NCBI GenBank assembly: GCA_902606175.1
Contig: CACLEZ010000012.1
Span: 1 to 41,478 of the forward strand
Direction: 5' to 3'
Length of the DNA: 41,478 nucleotides
From: an uncultured SAR86 cluster bacterium
GTDB taxonomy: Bacteria > Pseudomonadota > Gammaproteobacteria > Magnimaribacterales > Magnimaribacteraceae
Both the position numbers and the translations under genes were made by a program. The notes beneath the pieces are model-generated. The model made no database searches and was not told where the DNA came from. It saw only the letters and a program-made list of their open reading frames with translations. This document shows, piece after piece, positions 24,060 to 32,170 of the stretch (positions are counted from its first letter, which is position 1; each line of letters begins with the position of its first letter).

Positions 24060-26270
24060 ATGAGTTTAGATTTAGTTGAAGTTCTAATACCTATTCCCTT
24101 GATGGAGAAATTTTCGTATCTACCTCCAAAGAATAATTCTAATTTATTGAAACAAGGTTCAAGAGTTTTGGTCCCTTTTGGAAAAAGAACATTGGTTGGA
24201 GTTGTCTGGAGTTTTTCCGATAGAGATAAATCTCTAAAAAGGAAATATAAACATATTAAAGAGGTCCTTGATGAAGTTCCTTTATTAGATACTAATTCGA
24301 TCCGCTTAGCCGAATGGTCATCACGTTATTATCATTACCCACTTGGAGAAATCATTTCTTATTTTTTCCCTCCCTCTTTAAGAAAGGGTAAAGAAGCAAA
24401 ATTTAGAGAGAGTCAATATTTGGAATTAACTTCCAAAGGTTCCTTTTTAGATGAAGAAGCTCTGTCAAGAGCGCCAATTCAACAAAAGCTTATTTCTATA
24501 TTGAAAGACAAGAAAGAAATAACGTTAAAATCTGCTCAGGCTTTTGGAGTAAGTAATGCCGTAATAAATGGACTAATTGAGAAAGGATTTGTTAATAGAT
24601 TTTCAAGAGAGTTATCTCCTTATAAGAAATTAGAAAACAAACAGCTATCTTCACCTAAGCAACTTAACCCGGAACAAAATAAAGCAGTTGATGCTATAAA
24701 AAAAGCTAAGGATAAAAATACCACATTTTTATTAGATGGCATTACAGGAAGTGGAAAAACTGAAGTTTACTTACAAGCAATCCAGGAGGTCATTAATGAG
24801 GGCAAACAGGCGTTAATACTCATCCCAGAAATAGGATTAGCCCCCCAAGCTGAAGAACGATTTCGAGAATATTTTGGGGACAGAGTAATGTCTTTTCATT
24901 CTGCTAAAAATGAGCGTGAAAAGGTTGATGCATGGTTGGGAGCATCTAGAGGTTTGGTTGATATAATAATTGGTACTCGTTCGAGTGTATTTTTGCCAAT
25001 GAAAAACCTAGGCATTATCGTTGTAGATGAAGAACATGATCTATCATTTAAACAGATGGAGAAATTTCGTTACTCAGCAAGAGACATGGCTCTATATAGG
25101 GCTAAACTCGAAAAGATACCAGTTGTACTGGCATCTGCCACACCATCTTTGGAGACCCTAAAAAACGTACAAGAAGAAAAGTATAAGGTATTGAAATTGA
25201 ACAAAAGAGCAACTGGAGCAAGCTTACCAACATTTCACGCTGTAGATTTAAAAGGCAAAGAGCTCCATGAAGGTCTAAGTAAAGAGCTTTTAGAGGCCAC
25301 TCAAACTGAACTTGATAAAGGCAATCAAGTATTAATATTTTTGAATAGAAGAGGTTATGCACCTTCATTGATTTGTAAGGTTTGTGGCTGGATTTCAAAT
25401 TGCGACAGATGCGATGCACTTATGACAGTTCATAAGAACCCACTTAAATTACATTGTCACCACTGCGAAGCACAGAAGCCTTACCCAAGTAAGTGCCAGT
25501 CATGTGGATCTGACGATTTCCTTACATATGGTTTTGGTACAGAGAGAGTTGAAGAGTTTTTAAAAGGTCACTTTCCCAATACAAAGACACTTAGAATAGA
25601 TAGTGACTCAACAAGAAAGAAAGAAAGTCTTAATGAATATTTTGATGAAATTAAAAAAGGAGAGCCTATTATTTTACTTGGCACGCAACTTCTAGCAAAA
25701 GGTCATCATTTTCCCAATGTAACATTAGTCGGAATAATCGATGCGGACTCAGGTTTATTTAGCGCAGACTTCAGAGGTAGTGAAAGAGTTGCCCAGCTCA
25801 TGACTCAAGTCTCTGGTAGGGCAGGAAGAGACAAAAAACCGGGAAGAGTAATTTTGCAATCTTATTGCCTTGATCATCCTCAAATAGAGGAAATTATCAC
25901 CGGAAGTTATGAAAAGTTTGCAAAAAGATTATTAGAAGAAAGAAAAAGTTACAAGATCCCGCCATTTTCATTTCAAGCCAAAATTTTTGCAGAATCACCA
26001 AAAAGCTTAGTCAGTAGAGATTTTATTTTAAATATATTGAATCAATCAAAAATAGAGAAACAGATAAGTTCGAATGTTCGTATCGTAGGTCCTTTGCCAT
26101 CCATAATGGAGAAAAAATCTGGTGTTTATAGGTGGGAGTTGAGTATTTTTTCAAGCAGCAGATCAAATTTACATAAATTTTTAGATGTTATGCAGTCTAG
26201 GCTTTATGAGCCTAAATTAACGAAGCAAGTTAGGTGGTCTATTGATGTAGATCCGCTCTCATCAATTTAA
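24060..26270 (+). CDS. priA: Primosomal replication restart helicase PriA
   Basis: A 736-residue PriA. An N-terminal 3'-OH DNA-binding domain starts SLDLVEVLIPIPL. The DEAH-type helicase has Walker A GITGSGKTEVYLQAI (about 227) and VVDEEHD. A cysteine-rich zinc module follows: CKVCGWISNCDRC, CHHCEAQ and CQSCGSDD, eight Cys in all. The helicase C lobe has GTQLLAKGHHFPNVTLVGI and MTQVSGRAGR. It reloads the replisome at stalled forks. The length is normal. Its end overlaps the convergent short-chain dehydrogenase gene by 9 bases. Confidence 0.97.
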   Translation: MSLDLVEVLIPIPLMEKFSYLPPKNNSNLLKQGSRVLVPFGKRTLVGVVWSFSDRDKSLKRKYKHIKEVLDEVPLLDTNSIRLAEWSSRYYHYPLGEIISYFFPPSLRKGKEAKFRESQYLELTSKGSFLDEEALSRAPIQQKLISILKDKKEITLKSAQAFGVSNAVINGLIEKGFVNRFSRELSPYKKLENKQLSSPKQLNPEQNKAVDAIKKAKDKNTTFLLDGITGSGKTEVYLQAIQEVINEGKQALILIPEIGLAPQAEERFREYFGDRVMSFHSAKNEREKVDAWLGASRGLVDIIIGTRSSVFLPMKNLGIIVVDEEHDLSFKQMEKFRYSARDMALYRAKLEKIPVVLASATPSLETLKNVQEEKYKVLKLNKRATGASLPTFHAVDLKGKELHEGLSKELLEATQTELDKGNQVLIFLNRRGYAPSLICKVCGWISNCDRCDALMTVHKNPLKLHCHHCEAQKPYPSKCQSCGSDDFLTYGFGTERVEEFLKGHFPNTKTLRIDSDSTRKKESLNEYFDEIKKGEPIILLGTQLLAKGHHFPNVTLVGIIDADSGLFSADFRGSERVAQLMTQVSGRAGRDKKPGRVILQSYCLDHPQIEEIITGSYEKFAKRLLEERKSYKIPPFSFQAKIFAESPKSLVSRDFILNILNQSKIEKQISSNVRIVGPLPSIMEKKSGVYRWELSIFSSSRSNLHKFLDVMQSRLYEPKLTKQVRWSIDVDPLSSI

Positions 26271-27122
26271 TCTTAATCCTGTAATTTCTTCGCTTATTTC
26301 CCAAAGTTTGGCGGCTTGTTTCGGATCTTTCGCTGCCTCTGAAACTTTTTCTACTTTACAGTCAACGAAATATTCTCCAGTTGTATCTTTAACACCAGAT
26401 GAGCTGCATAAGTAGATCGAGGTTTCTGCTCCTTTATCTGTCTTTCTTGCAAAAGGCTTTGCTAAGAACATCAGAAAAGTCCATAGCCCCTGATTATTAT
26501 TTGATCCTATACCTGTGCTTACAAAGCCTGGATGTAAGCAATTAACAGTTACACCAAAACTTGAAAGCTTTTCAGAGAGAGATTTTGTAAATAATATATT
26601 TGCAAGTTTGGATTGCCCGTAAACTTGCATAGGTCTGAAGGTTTTTTCTGACTGCAAATCTTCAAAATTCATATCTTTGACGAATTGATGAGCACCAGAG
26701 GCAACATTTACAACTCTAGATCCACTTGTGTTTTTAAGCTTTTCAGCCAATAACAGGGTAAAGGTAAAGTATGCTAGATGATTTACTGAAAAAACTTCCT
26801 CAAGGCCATCAACAGTTTCATTTCTTTCCCTATTCATAATGCCGGCGTTATTAAGCAGAATATCAAGAGGTTTCTCCATCGACAAAAATGTCTCTGCTGC
26901 TTTTTTTACTTCAGCTTGGGAAGATAGATCAGCTACTATCATGGATGCCTCCCTTCCCGATTCCTTTAGAAGCTGTTCTTTTAAGCGGTTACCTTTTTCT
27001 GGATTTCTAGCAATAAATATTATTTCGGCTCCCATCTTATTGAGTTCTTTTGCTGACTCTTCACCGATTCCATTTGTTGCACCAGTTATTAAACAAACTT
27101 TATTTTCTAGGTTCTCATTCAT
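26262..27122 (-). CDS. Short-chain dehydrogenase/reductase, retinol dehydrogenase-like
   Basis: A classical SDR of about 286 residues: the NAD(P)-binding ITGATNGIGEESAKEL (TGxxxGIG), NNAG in ILLNNAGIMNRE, a catalytic Ser in VNVASGAHQF, and YGQSK with the Tyr-Lys pair. The C-terminal KPFARKTDKGAETSIYL segment resembles the retinol-dehydrogenase/WWOX-type SDR group, which are NADP-dependent. The specific substrate is unknown. Two ATGs stand at 27128 and 27122; the second has AAGG at better spacing. It is divergent from the methyltransferase gene. Confidence 0.88.
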   Translation of the reverse strand: MNENLENKVCLITGATNGIGEESAKELNKMGAEIIFIARNPEKGNRLKEQLLKESGREASMIVADLSSQAEVKKAAETFLSMEKPLDILLNNAGIMNRERNETVDGLEEVFSVNHLAYFTFTLLLAEKLKNTSGSRVVNVASGAHQFVKDMNFEDLQSEKTFRPMQVYGQSKLANILFTKSLSEKLSSFGVTVNCLHPGFVSTGIGSNNNQGLWTFLMFLAKPFARKTDKGAETSIYLCSSSGVKDTTGEYFVDCKVEKVSEAAKDPKQAAKLWEISEEITGLRLN

Positions 27123-27162
27123 TGTCATTGCCTTTAATTCTTCTACGTATTAGATTAGTTCT

Positions 27163-27783
27163 ATGAGTTTATACGAAAAATATGTGCTGCCAAAATTTCT
27201 AAATTGTGCCTGTGGATCTAAACCGGTCACTTACCAAAGAAAAAAAGTTGTTCCTAATGCAGAGGGAAAGGTCTTAGAAATAGGAATTGGGTCCGGTCTC
27301 AATTTACCTTTTTATGATAAATCTAAAATCGAAGAATTATGGGGATTAGATCCATCTGAAGAACTCAGTAAAATGGCGAAAGAAGTTGCTATCCAAGAAG
27401 GGATAGATGTCAAATTTGTTTCTTCAGGTGCTGAAGAAATACCATTACCAGATAACTATTTTGATACCGTTTTAGTTACTTACACTATGTGCACTATCCC
27501 AGAAGTACATAGAGCCAATACTGAAATCAAAAGAGTACTTAAAAACGACGGCAAAATGATTTTTTGCGAACATGGCGAAGCTCCAGATGCGAATATAAAG
27601 AAATGGCAAAAAAGAATTAATCCATTCTGGGGACTAATTGCAGGTGGTTGTAATATTGATCGTAAGATTCCAAATCTAATCCAAGAATCAGGTTTCGACA
27701 TTGTTGAGATGGAAGAAATGTATCTTCCAAGTACTCCTAAGATTGCTGGATATAATTATTGGGGATACGCAGTAAGTAAATAA
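27163..27783 (+). CDS. Class I SAM-dependent methyltransferase, METTL7-like
   Basis: A 206-residue methyltransferase with a SAM-binding VLEIGIGSGLNLPFYD motif (about residues 39-54), the acidic LDPSEEL loop, a LPDNYFDTVLVTYTMCTIP segment and LKNDGKMIFCEHGEAPD. The N-terminal LPKFLNCACGSKPVTYQRKK pattern resembles METTL7/UbiE-related small-molecule or thiol methyltransferases. The actual substrate is unknown. It starts a three-gene unit: its TAA overlaps the next ATG (TAATG), and that gene in turn abuts a second esterase gene. Confidence 0.85.
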   Translation: MSLYEKYVLPKFLNCACGSKPVTYQRKKVVPNAEGKVLEIGIGSGLNLPFYDKSKIEELWGLDPSEELSKMAKEVAIQEGIDVKFVSSGAEEIPLPDNYFDTVLVTYTMCTIPEVHRANTEIKRVLKNDGKMIFCEHGEAPDANIKKWQKRINPFWGLIAGGCNIDRKIPNLIQESGFDIVEMEEMYLPSTPKIAGYNYWGYAVSK

Positions 27784-28850
27784 TGAGATTAGGGTGGGTA
27801 CTGTTAAGTATTTTCTTTTTAGTCGTCATAGTTCAATCAAAGAATATATTAACCTTCATTGGTATAGAGCTAGGCGTTTATTTTTCGTTCCAAGAGCAAG
27901 ATAAGAACTCAAATGGAACTATAGAAAGAGAAGAGTGGGCTAAGGGGATATTTTCTTTGGTTGACTCTAATCGAAATAACTCAATCAGTAAGAGTGAACT
28001 TAGAGAGTTTATAAAAGGTTATTCCAGAGAGTTTTCTTGGGTAAATGAAGTTAATGAAAACTTTGATTTACCAGCACAGTTAAAAAAAGGTACTTTCACC
28101 AGTTCTTCAATGAATCTTCCTGTCGGTTATTATATTTATATTCCCGATATCTACTTTGAAGATCCTAACAGAAGATTCAGATCGGTCTATTATCTACATG
28201 GTGGCAGGCCTGGTAATGAGGCTAGGTCGGTATATATATCTAATTTTTTGGAAGATATTATTTCTAATACTTCTATAGAGCCGGCTCTTTATATCTTTGT
28301 GAATGGAGGGGAGCTAAGCCATTACAATTCGAAAGAAAAAAGATCTTTTGGAGAGGATATTTTTATCAATGAGCTCATTCCTTACATTGATAAAAAATAT
28401 AGAACAATCTCCACAAGGAATGCGCGAGGCCTTGAAGGCTTCTCTCAAGGAGGAAGGGGAGCGACTCGTTATATGTTCAAATATCCAGAACTTTTTGGAA
28501 CTGTTGCCGCTGGCGGCGCTTCTTATATGATGGAAAAGCTAATTCAAGAGAATAATGGCATTGAAGATGATCCAAGAGATAACGATGAAGCAATCTATTA
28601 TGTTGGGGAAGGGAATGACGCCTGGTCTCTTGCAAAGATACATATGGATTCTGGAAAAAGAACTCCTAAATTACTACTTTGGTCAGGAAGGGAGGATATG
28701 AATTTTAAAAGTATAGAAGAGTATAGTTCCTACTTAGAGAAATTCTCTATAGGACATGACTTCTTAGCCATCGAAGGAATAGATCATAATCCTTTTTTAT
28801 TTTATGAGAAGGCAGGTGAAAGATTGATGCGATTTCACCAGGAAAACTAA
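27783..28850 (+). CDS. EF-hand esterase, secreted or membrane-anchored
   Basis: A 355-residue protein in three parts. Residues 5-18 are a hydrophobic signal or anchor. Residues 40-72 hold two perfect 12-residue EF-hand loops: D40-K-N-S-N-G-T-I-E-R-E-E51 and D61-S-N-R-N-N-S-I-S-K-S-E72, predicted to bind Ca2+. Residues 110-355 are an esterase-D-like alpha/beta hydrolase with YYLHGG, the nucleophile S221 in GFSQGGRG, a probable acid in GREDMNF (near D305) and His in GIDHNPF (H335). Fusing EF-hands to this hydrolase suggests an extracytoplasmic enzyme stabilised or switched by seawater calcium; that is inference. It overlaps the methyltransferase stop by one base and abuts the next esterase. Confidence 0.85.
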   Translation: MRLGWVLLSIFFLVVIVQSKNILTFIGIELGVYFSFQEQDKNSNGTIEREEWAKGIFSLVDSNRNNSISKSELREFIKGYSREFSWVNEVNENFDLPAQLKKGTFTSSSMNLPVGYYIYIPDIYFEDPNRRFRSVYYLHGGRPGNEARSVYISNFLEDIISNTSIEPALYIFVNGGELSHYNSKEKRSFGEDIFINELIPYIDKKYRTISTRNARGLEGFSQGGRGATRYMFKYPELFGTVAAGGASYMMEKLIQENNGIEDDPRDNDEAIYYVGEGNDAWSLAKIHMDSGKRTPKLLLWSGREDMNFKSIEEYSSYLEKFSIGHDFLAIEGIDHNPFLFYEKAGERLMRFHQEN

Positions 28851-29765
28851 ATGAAATTTAAATTTTTGTTATTAATATTGTGCTGCTCGTTAAATCTGAT
28901 GAGTGAGCATAGGACTGTTGTTCACGAAGGATTGGAGAGAGAATATATTGTTCATATTCCATCCAATATAAATCAAGATTCTCCTTTAGTAGTTGTTATA
29001 CATGGGTTTACAAGCAGTGCAGAAATTATTATGAAGTATTCTGATATGAATGATATTGCTAATAGGGAGAGTTTTATTGCTGTTTACCCTCAAGGAACGG
29101 TGGGCAGTGACGGTAATACATTCTTTAATGTGGGTTATGATTTTCATTCTGACTCAAATGTAAATGATGTGTCATTCATTAGATATTTAGTAAATTCCCT
29201 GACTCAAGAATTTAATCTCAAAAGGCAAAAGGCCTTTGCAACAGGGATGTCTAATGGAGGTGATATGGCATACTTATTGGCATGCACATCATCTGATTTA
29301 TTTGAAGCTGTAGCTTCTGTCACGGGAGTCATGATGAAACAAACAATGGATAACTGTAAGTTGGATAATCCCGTTCCGATATTTGAAATTCATGGAACGG
29401 CTGATGATATTTCTTTTTTTGATGGGGATATAAATAATTCAACTGGCTGGGGTGCATATTATGGCTTGCCGGAAACTATAGACTTTTTTGTTGAAAAATA
29501 TCAATTGGCTCAGAAATCTGAAGAATTAATATTGAGTAAAGATGAAGGAGCATCTAATGATATATTTTTTGAAAGATATTGGACTGAAGGTGTTGAAACT
29601 GAAGTATGGATGTACAGAATAGAAGGTGGTGGACATATTTGGCCAGGAGCAGGAATAAAATTAACTTGGTGGAATAATCCAATTCTTCGGTATTATTTCG
29701 GTTCTGGAGAAAATGAAATAAGTGCTTCAGAAGCAGTATGGAAGTTTTTTAAGAAATATCTTTAA
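28851..29765 (+). CDS. Secreted PHB depolymerase/LpqC-family esterase
   Basis: A 304-residue alpha/beta hydrolase with an N-terminal signal peptide (KFKFLLLILCCSLNLMS). Motifs are LVVVIHGFTSS (oxyanion region), nucleophile S134 in FATGMSNGGDMAYLLAC, Asp in IHGTADDISFFDG and His in GGGHIWPGAG. The GxSxGG and GGGHxWPG pair is typical of the LpqC/feruloyl-esterase and polyhydroxybutyrate depolymerase group. The likely job is hydrolysing an extracellular or periplasmic ester polymer or conjugate. The ATG directly follows the TAA of the EF-hand esterase, so both are co-translated. Confidence 0.88.
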   Translation: MKFKFLLLILCCSLNLMSEHRTVVHEGLEREYIVHIPSNINQDSPLVVVIHGFTSSAEIIMKYSDMNDIANRESFIAVYPQGTVGSDGNTFFNVGYDFHSDSNVNDVSFIRYLVNSLTQEFNLKRQKAFATGMSNGGDMAYLLACTSSDLFEAVASVTGVMMKQTMDNCKLDNPVPIFEIHGTADDISFFDGDINNSTGWGAYYGLPETIDFFVEKYQLAQKSEELILSKDEGASNDIFFERYWTEGVETEVWMYRIEGGGHIWPGAGIKLTWWNNPILRYYFGSGENEISASEAVWKFFKKYL

Positions 29766-29770
29766 TTTCC

Positions 29771-30506
29771 CTAATCCTCTTCTTCCCATTCGAACTTCGG
29801 TAAAGTGTGAATTGCATCTGAGAGTTTTTGGGCCCAGGTATCTGACATCTCTTTGAAATAAGGTGACATAAATTCGTATTTTCCTTGATAATCTAAATGA
29901 ATTTGATCTTTTTTATAAACTACAAAATCGATCGGTGGTCCCACAGTCAGGTCACTTCTCATAGTTGAATCAAGAGAAAGAAGTGCTACCCTTGCTGAAT
30001 CTCCAATAGGAGTATCCTTATTTATCATCCTATCAAGTATTGGTTTTCCATACTTAGTTTCACCTATTTGAAGGTAAGGTTGTTCATTGGAAACATAAAT
30101 GAAGTTACCCTCTGGATAAATCAACAATAGATTTGGTTCTTGATCTTTGATTTGTCCACCTAAAATAAAAAATGATCCCAATAAAGAAGACTGATTTTGT
30201 ACTTCTAGGGACTGGTTAGAACTAGATACACTTAGTCTCCCGATATATTGAGCAGCAGCTTCAATATCCTCACACAGATTAAGGTTCATTTCTGGGTTAT
30301 CTGCATTTAAATCTTTCTCGAGTTGGTGATATACCGCTTGAGATGTAGCGAGATTTCCAGCTGTAAGAACGACAAAAGCCCTGTCACCTACGTTGTAGGT
30401 AAACATTTTTTGAATAAGTATTTATATTATCTAATCCCGCATTGGTTCTGGAATCAGAGGCAAATACTAAACCTTCATTTACTTTTATTGCTAGACAGTA
30501 AGACAT
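29771..30506 (-). CDS. Anbu proteasome-like peptidase, split by a one-base frameshift
   Basis: The gene starts at the ATG at 30506 after a strong GGGAGG. The first frame gives MSYCLAIKVNEGLVFASDS and RTNAGLDNINTYSK, the conserved Anbu N-terminus with the nucleophilic Ser2, then stops at 30384 after 40 codons. The rest continues from 30406 in another frame: MFTYNVGDRAFVVLTAGN, LATSQAV, and TPIGDSARVALLSLDSTMRSDLTVGPP, all Anbu hallmarks. Removing one A from the A6 run at 30406-30411 joins them as TYSKMFTYNVGD, giving 244 residues, the usual length. Anbu is a self-processing Ntn-hydrolase related to HslV. As drawn, the 211-residue downstream piece lacks the catalytic residue. It may be an assembly error, a recent pseudogene or frameshift-dependent expression. 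It is divergent from the ATP-grasp/alpha-E pair. Confidence 0.85.
30406..30411 (-). other. A6 homopolymer at the Anbu frameshift
   Basis: Six A residues on the coding (minus) strand, in TCA AAA AAT GTT. Reading with one A fewer restores the Anbu frame at the exact place where the conserved K-M-F joins. This is the single site needed to explain the split gene. Confidence 0.85.
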
Positions 30507-30719
30507 ATAACCTCCCAAAAGATCATGCAATACTCATGCCAGTTTAATCTTTTTTTATCTCTCTGCCATTTTTTTCTCAATAGTGCATGCAAAAGGGCAA
30601 TCAGGATGAAATCTTATCAATTTTTAGATTCTTTATAAGCTACAAACAGCACCTAAAAAGTGCATTATTTACGATAAAGAACCAAAATATTTTGGCTTAC
30701 TTATTGCATATACTTTAGA

Positions 30720-32168
30720 GTGGCTATTTCATGGAAAAACTATCCAACATCACCTTTTTTTGATGAGTATCTCAATACATCTCAAGGTTTCCGAACTCAT
30801 ACAAAAAAAATAGGCAAATTTCTTGAATCACTAAATCAAAATGATTTAAATGAAATTAACAATGCTACTGAGTCAGCAATTAAATCCATGGGCATATCCT
30901 TTCGAGTTTATTCAGAGGAATATATAGAGGGGCAAGATAGGTCTTGGCCATTGGATTTTATTCCAAGAATCATCAGAAAAAAAGAATGGGACAAAGTAGA
31001 GAAAGGTTTAGAGCAAAGAGTTAAAGCTTTAAATCTCTTCATAGAAGACTGCTACAACGAACAGAAATTCCTTAAAGAAAGTGATATGGATGAATCTCTC
31101 ATTACAGATTCTCCTGCCTTTAAAGAATACTGTATGGGAATGAAACTTAAACACAATTCATGGTCTAGTATCTGCGGCTCTGATCTGATCAAAGATAAGG
31201 ATGGAGTCTTCTATGTATTGGAGGATAACCTCAGGGTGCCCTCAGGCGTAAGTTATATGCTTGAAAACAGAACAGTTATGAAAAGAGTTTTTCCGGATTT
31301 ATTCCAACATTACGGTGTTATGCCGGTCAGTGCTTATCCAACTAAACTCTATGAGACACTTGTATCTCTGAGTTATTCAAGAAGCCGTCAACCAGAAATG
31401 GTTCTCCTCACTCCTGGCATTTACAATTCAGCATATTATGAACACTCATATCTTGCTCAGCAAATGGGCATAGACCTAGTTCAAGGTACAGATTTGGTTG
31501 TGTTGAAAGATGACTTTGTATACAAAAAAACTATAGAAGGTCTAGTGCGAGTTGATGTGATTTATAGGAGAATTGATGACGATTTTTTAGATCCATCCAG
31601 AGGCAATAAAGATTCTGTATTGGGTGTTGAAGGCTTGATCGAATCATGGAGAAAAAAACATGTTTCTATAATAAATGCGCCTGGCTGTGGAATAGCAGAT
31701 GATAAAGCGGTTTATTCTTTTGTGCCTGAAATGATCAGATTTTATTTGAAGGAGGAACCAATTATAGAAAATCTCAAAACCTATTTGATGAGCGATAAAG
31801 AAAGCTTTGAATTAATAAAAGATAGATTTAAAGAATTTGTCATAAAGCCTGTAGCCGAGTCAGGCGGTTATGGTATAGTCATCGGGAAGAGCGCCTCCAA
31901 AAAGGAAAAAGAAGAAACACTGAAGTTAATAAGAAAAGATCCACGCAATTACATTGCACAACCGCTTGCGCTGTTATCTACCACCCCGACTTATGATAAA
32001 GGTTCAATCGAGCCTAGACACTTAGATTTAAGACCATTTATTTTAACGGGTGAAAAAAGTTATGTGACTGTAGGCGGCCTAACTAGAGTTGCATTGAAGA
32101 AAGGCTCTACTGTAGTTAACTCTTCTCAAGGAGGAGGAAGCAAGGATACATGGATTGTAGATAAATAG
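30720..32168 (+). CDS. Circularly permuted ATP-grasp protein (COG2308)
   Basis: A 482-residue protein of the circularly permuted ATP-grasp type. Visible blocks are SFRVYSEEYIEGQDRSWP, YVLEDNLRVPSGVSYML, LVVLKDDFVYKK, RVDVIYRRIDDDFLDP, APGCGIADDKAVYSFVPEM, the ATP-binding FVIKPVAESGGYGIVIG and YIAQPLALLSTTPTY near the end. The family is predicted to form amide or peptide bonds and is nearly always linked to an alpha-E gene, often also to Anbu and a transglutaminase. Here alpha-E follows after 2 bases and Anbu is divergent. The start is a GTG at 30720 with only a weak ribosome binding site. The reaction product is unknown. Confidence 0.9.
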   Translation: MAISWKNYPTSPFFDEYLNTSQGFRTHTKKIGKFLESLNQNDLNEINNATESAIKSMGISFRVYSEEYIEGQDRSWPLDFIPRIIRKKEWDKVEKGLEQRVKALNLFIEDCYNEQKFLKESDMDESLITDSPAFKEYCMGMKLKHNSWSSICGSDLIKDKDGVFYVLEDNLRVPSGVSYMLENRTVMKRVFPDLFQHYGVMPVSAYPTKLYETLVSLSYSRSRQPEMVLLTPGIYNSAYYEHSYLAQQMGIDLVQGTDLVVLKDDFVYKKTIEGLVRVDVIYRRIDDDFLDPSRGNKDSVLGVEGLIESWRKKHVSIINAPGCGIADDKAVYSFVPEMIRFYLKEEPIIENLKTYLMSDKESFELIKDRFKEFVIKPVAESGGYGIVIGKSASKKEKEETLKLIRKDPRNYIAQPLALLSTTPTYDKGSIEPRHLDLRPFILTGEKSYVTVGGLTRVALKKGSTVVNSSQGGGSKDTWIVDK

Positions 32169-32170
32169 AC

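Noticed and set aside
30406-30411. Classical -1 programmed ribosomal frameshift at the Anbu A6 run
   Set aside because: The needed shift is +1 (or loss of one A), not -1, and there is no X-XXY-YYZ heptamer followed by a strong hairpin. An indel or a +1/transcriptional slippage fits better.
30323-30547. Plus-strand open frame over the Anbu N-terminus
   Set aside because: It is opposite a stretch encoding conserved Anbu residues in two frames and resembles no family I know.
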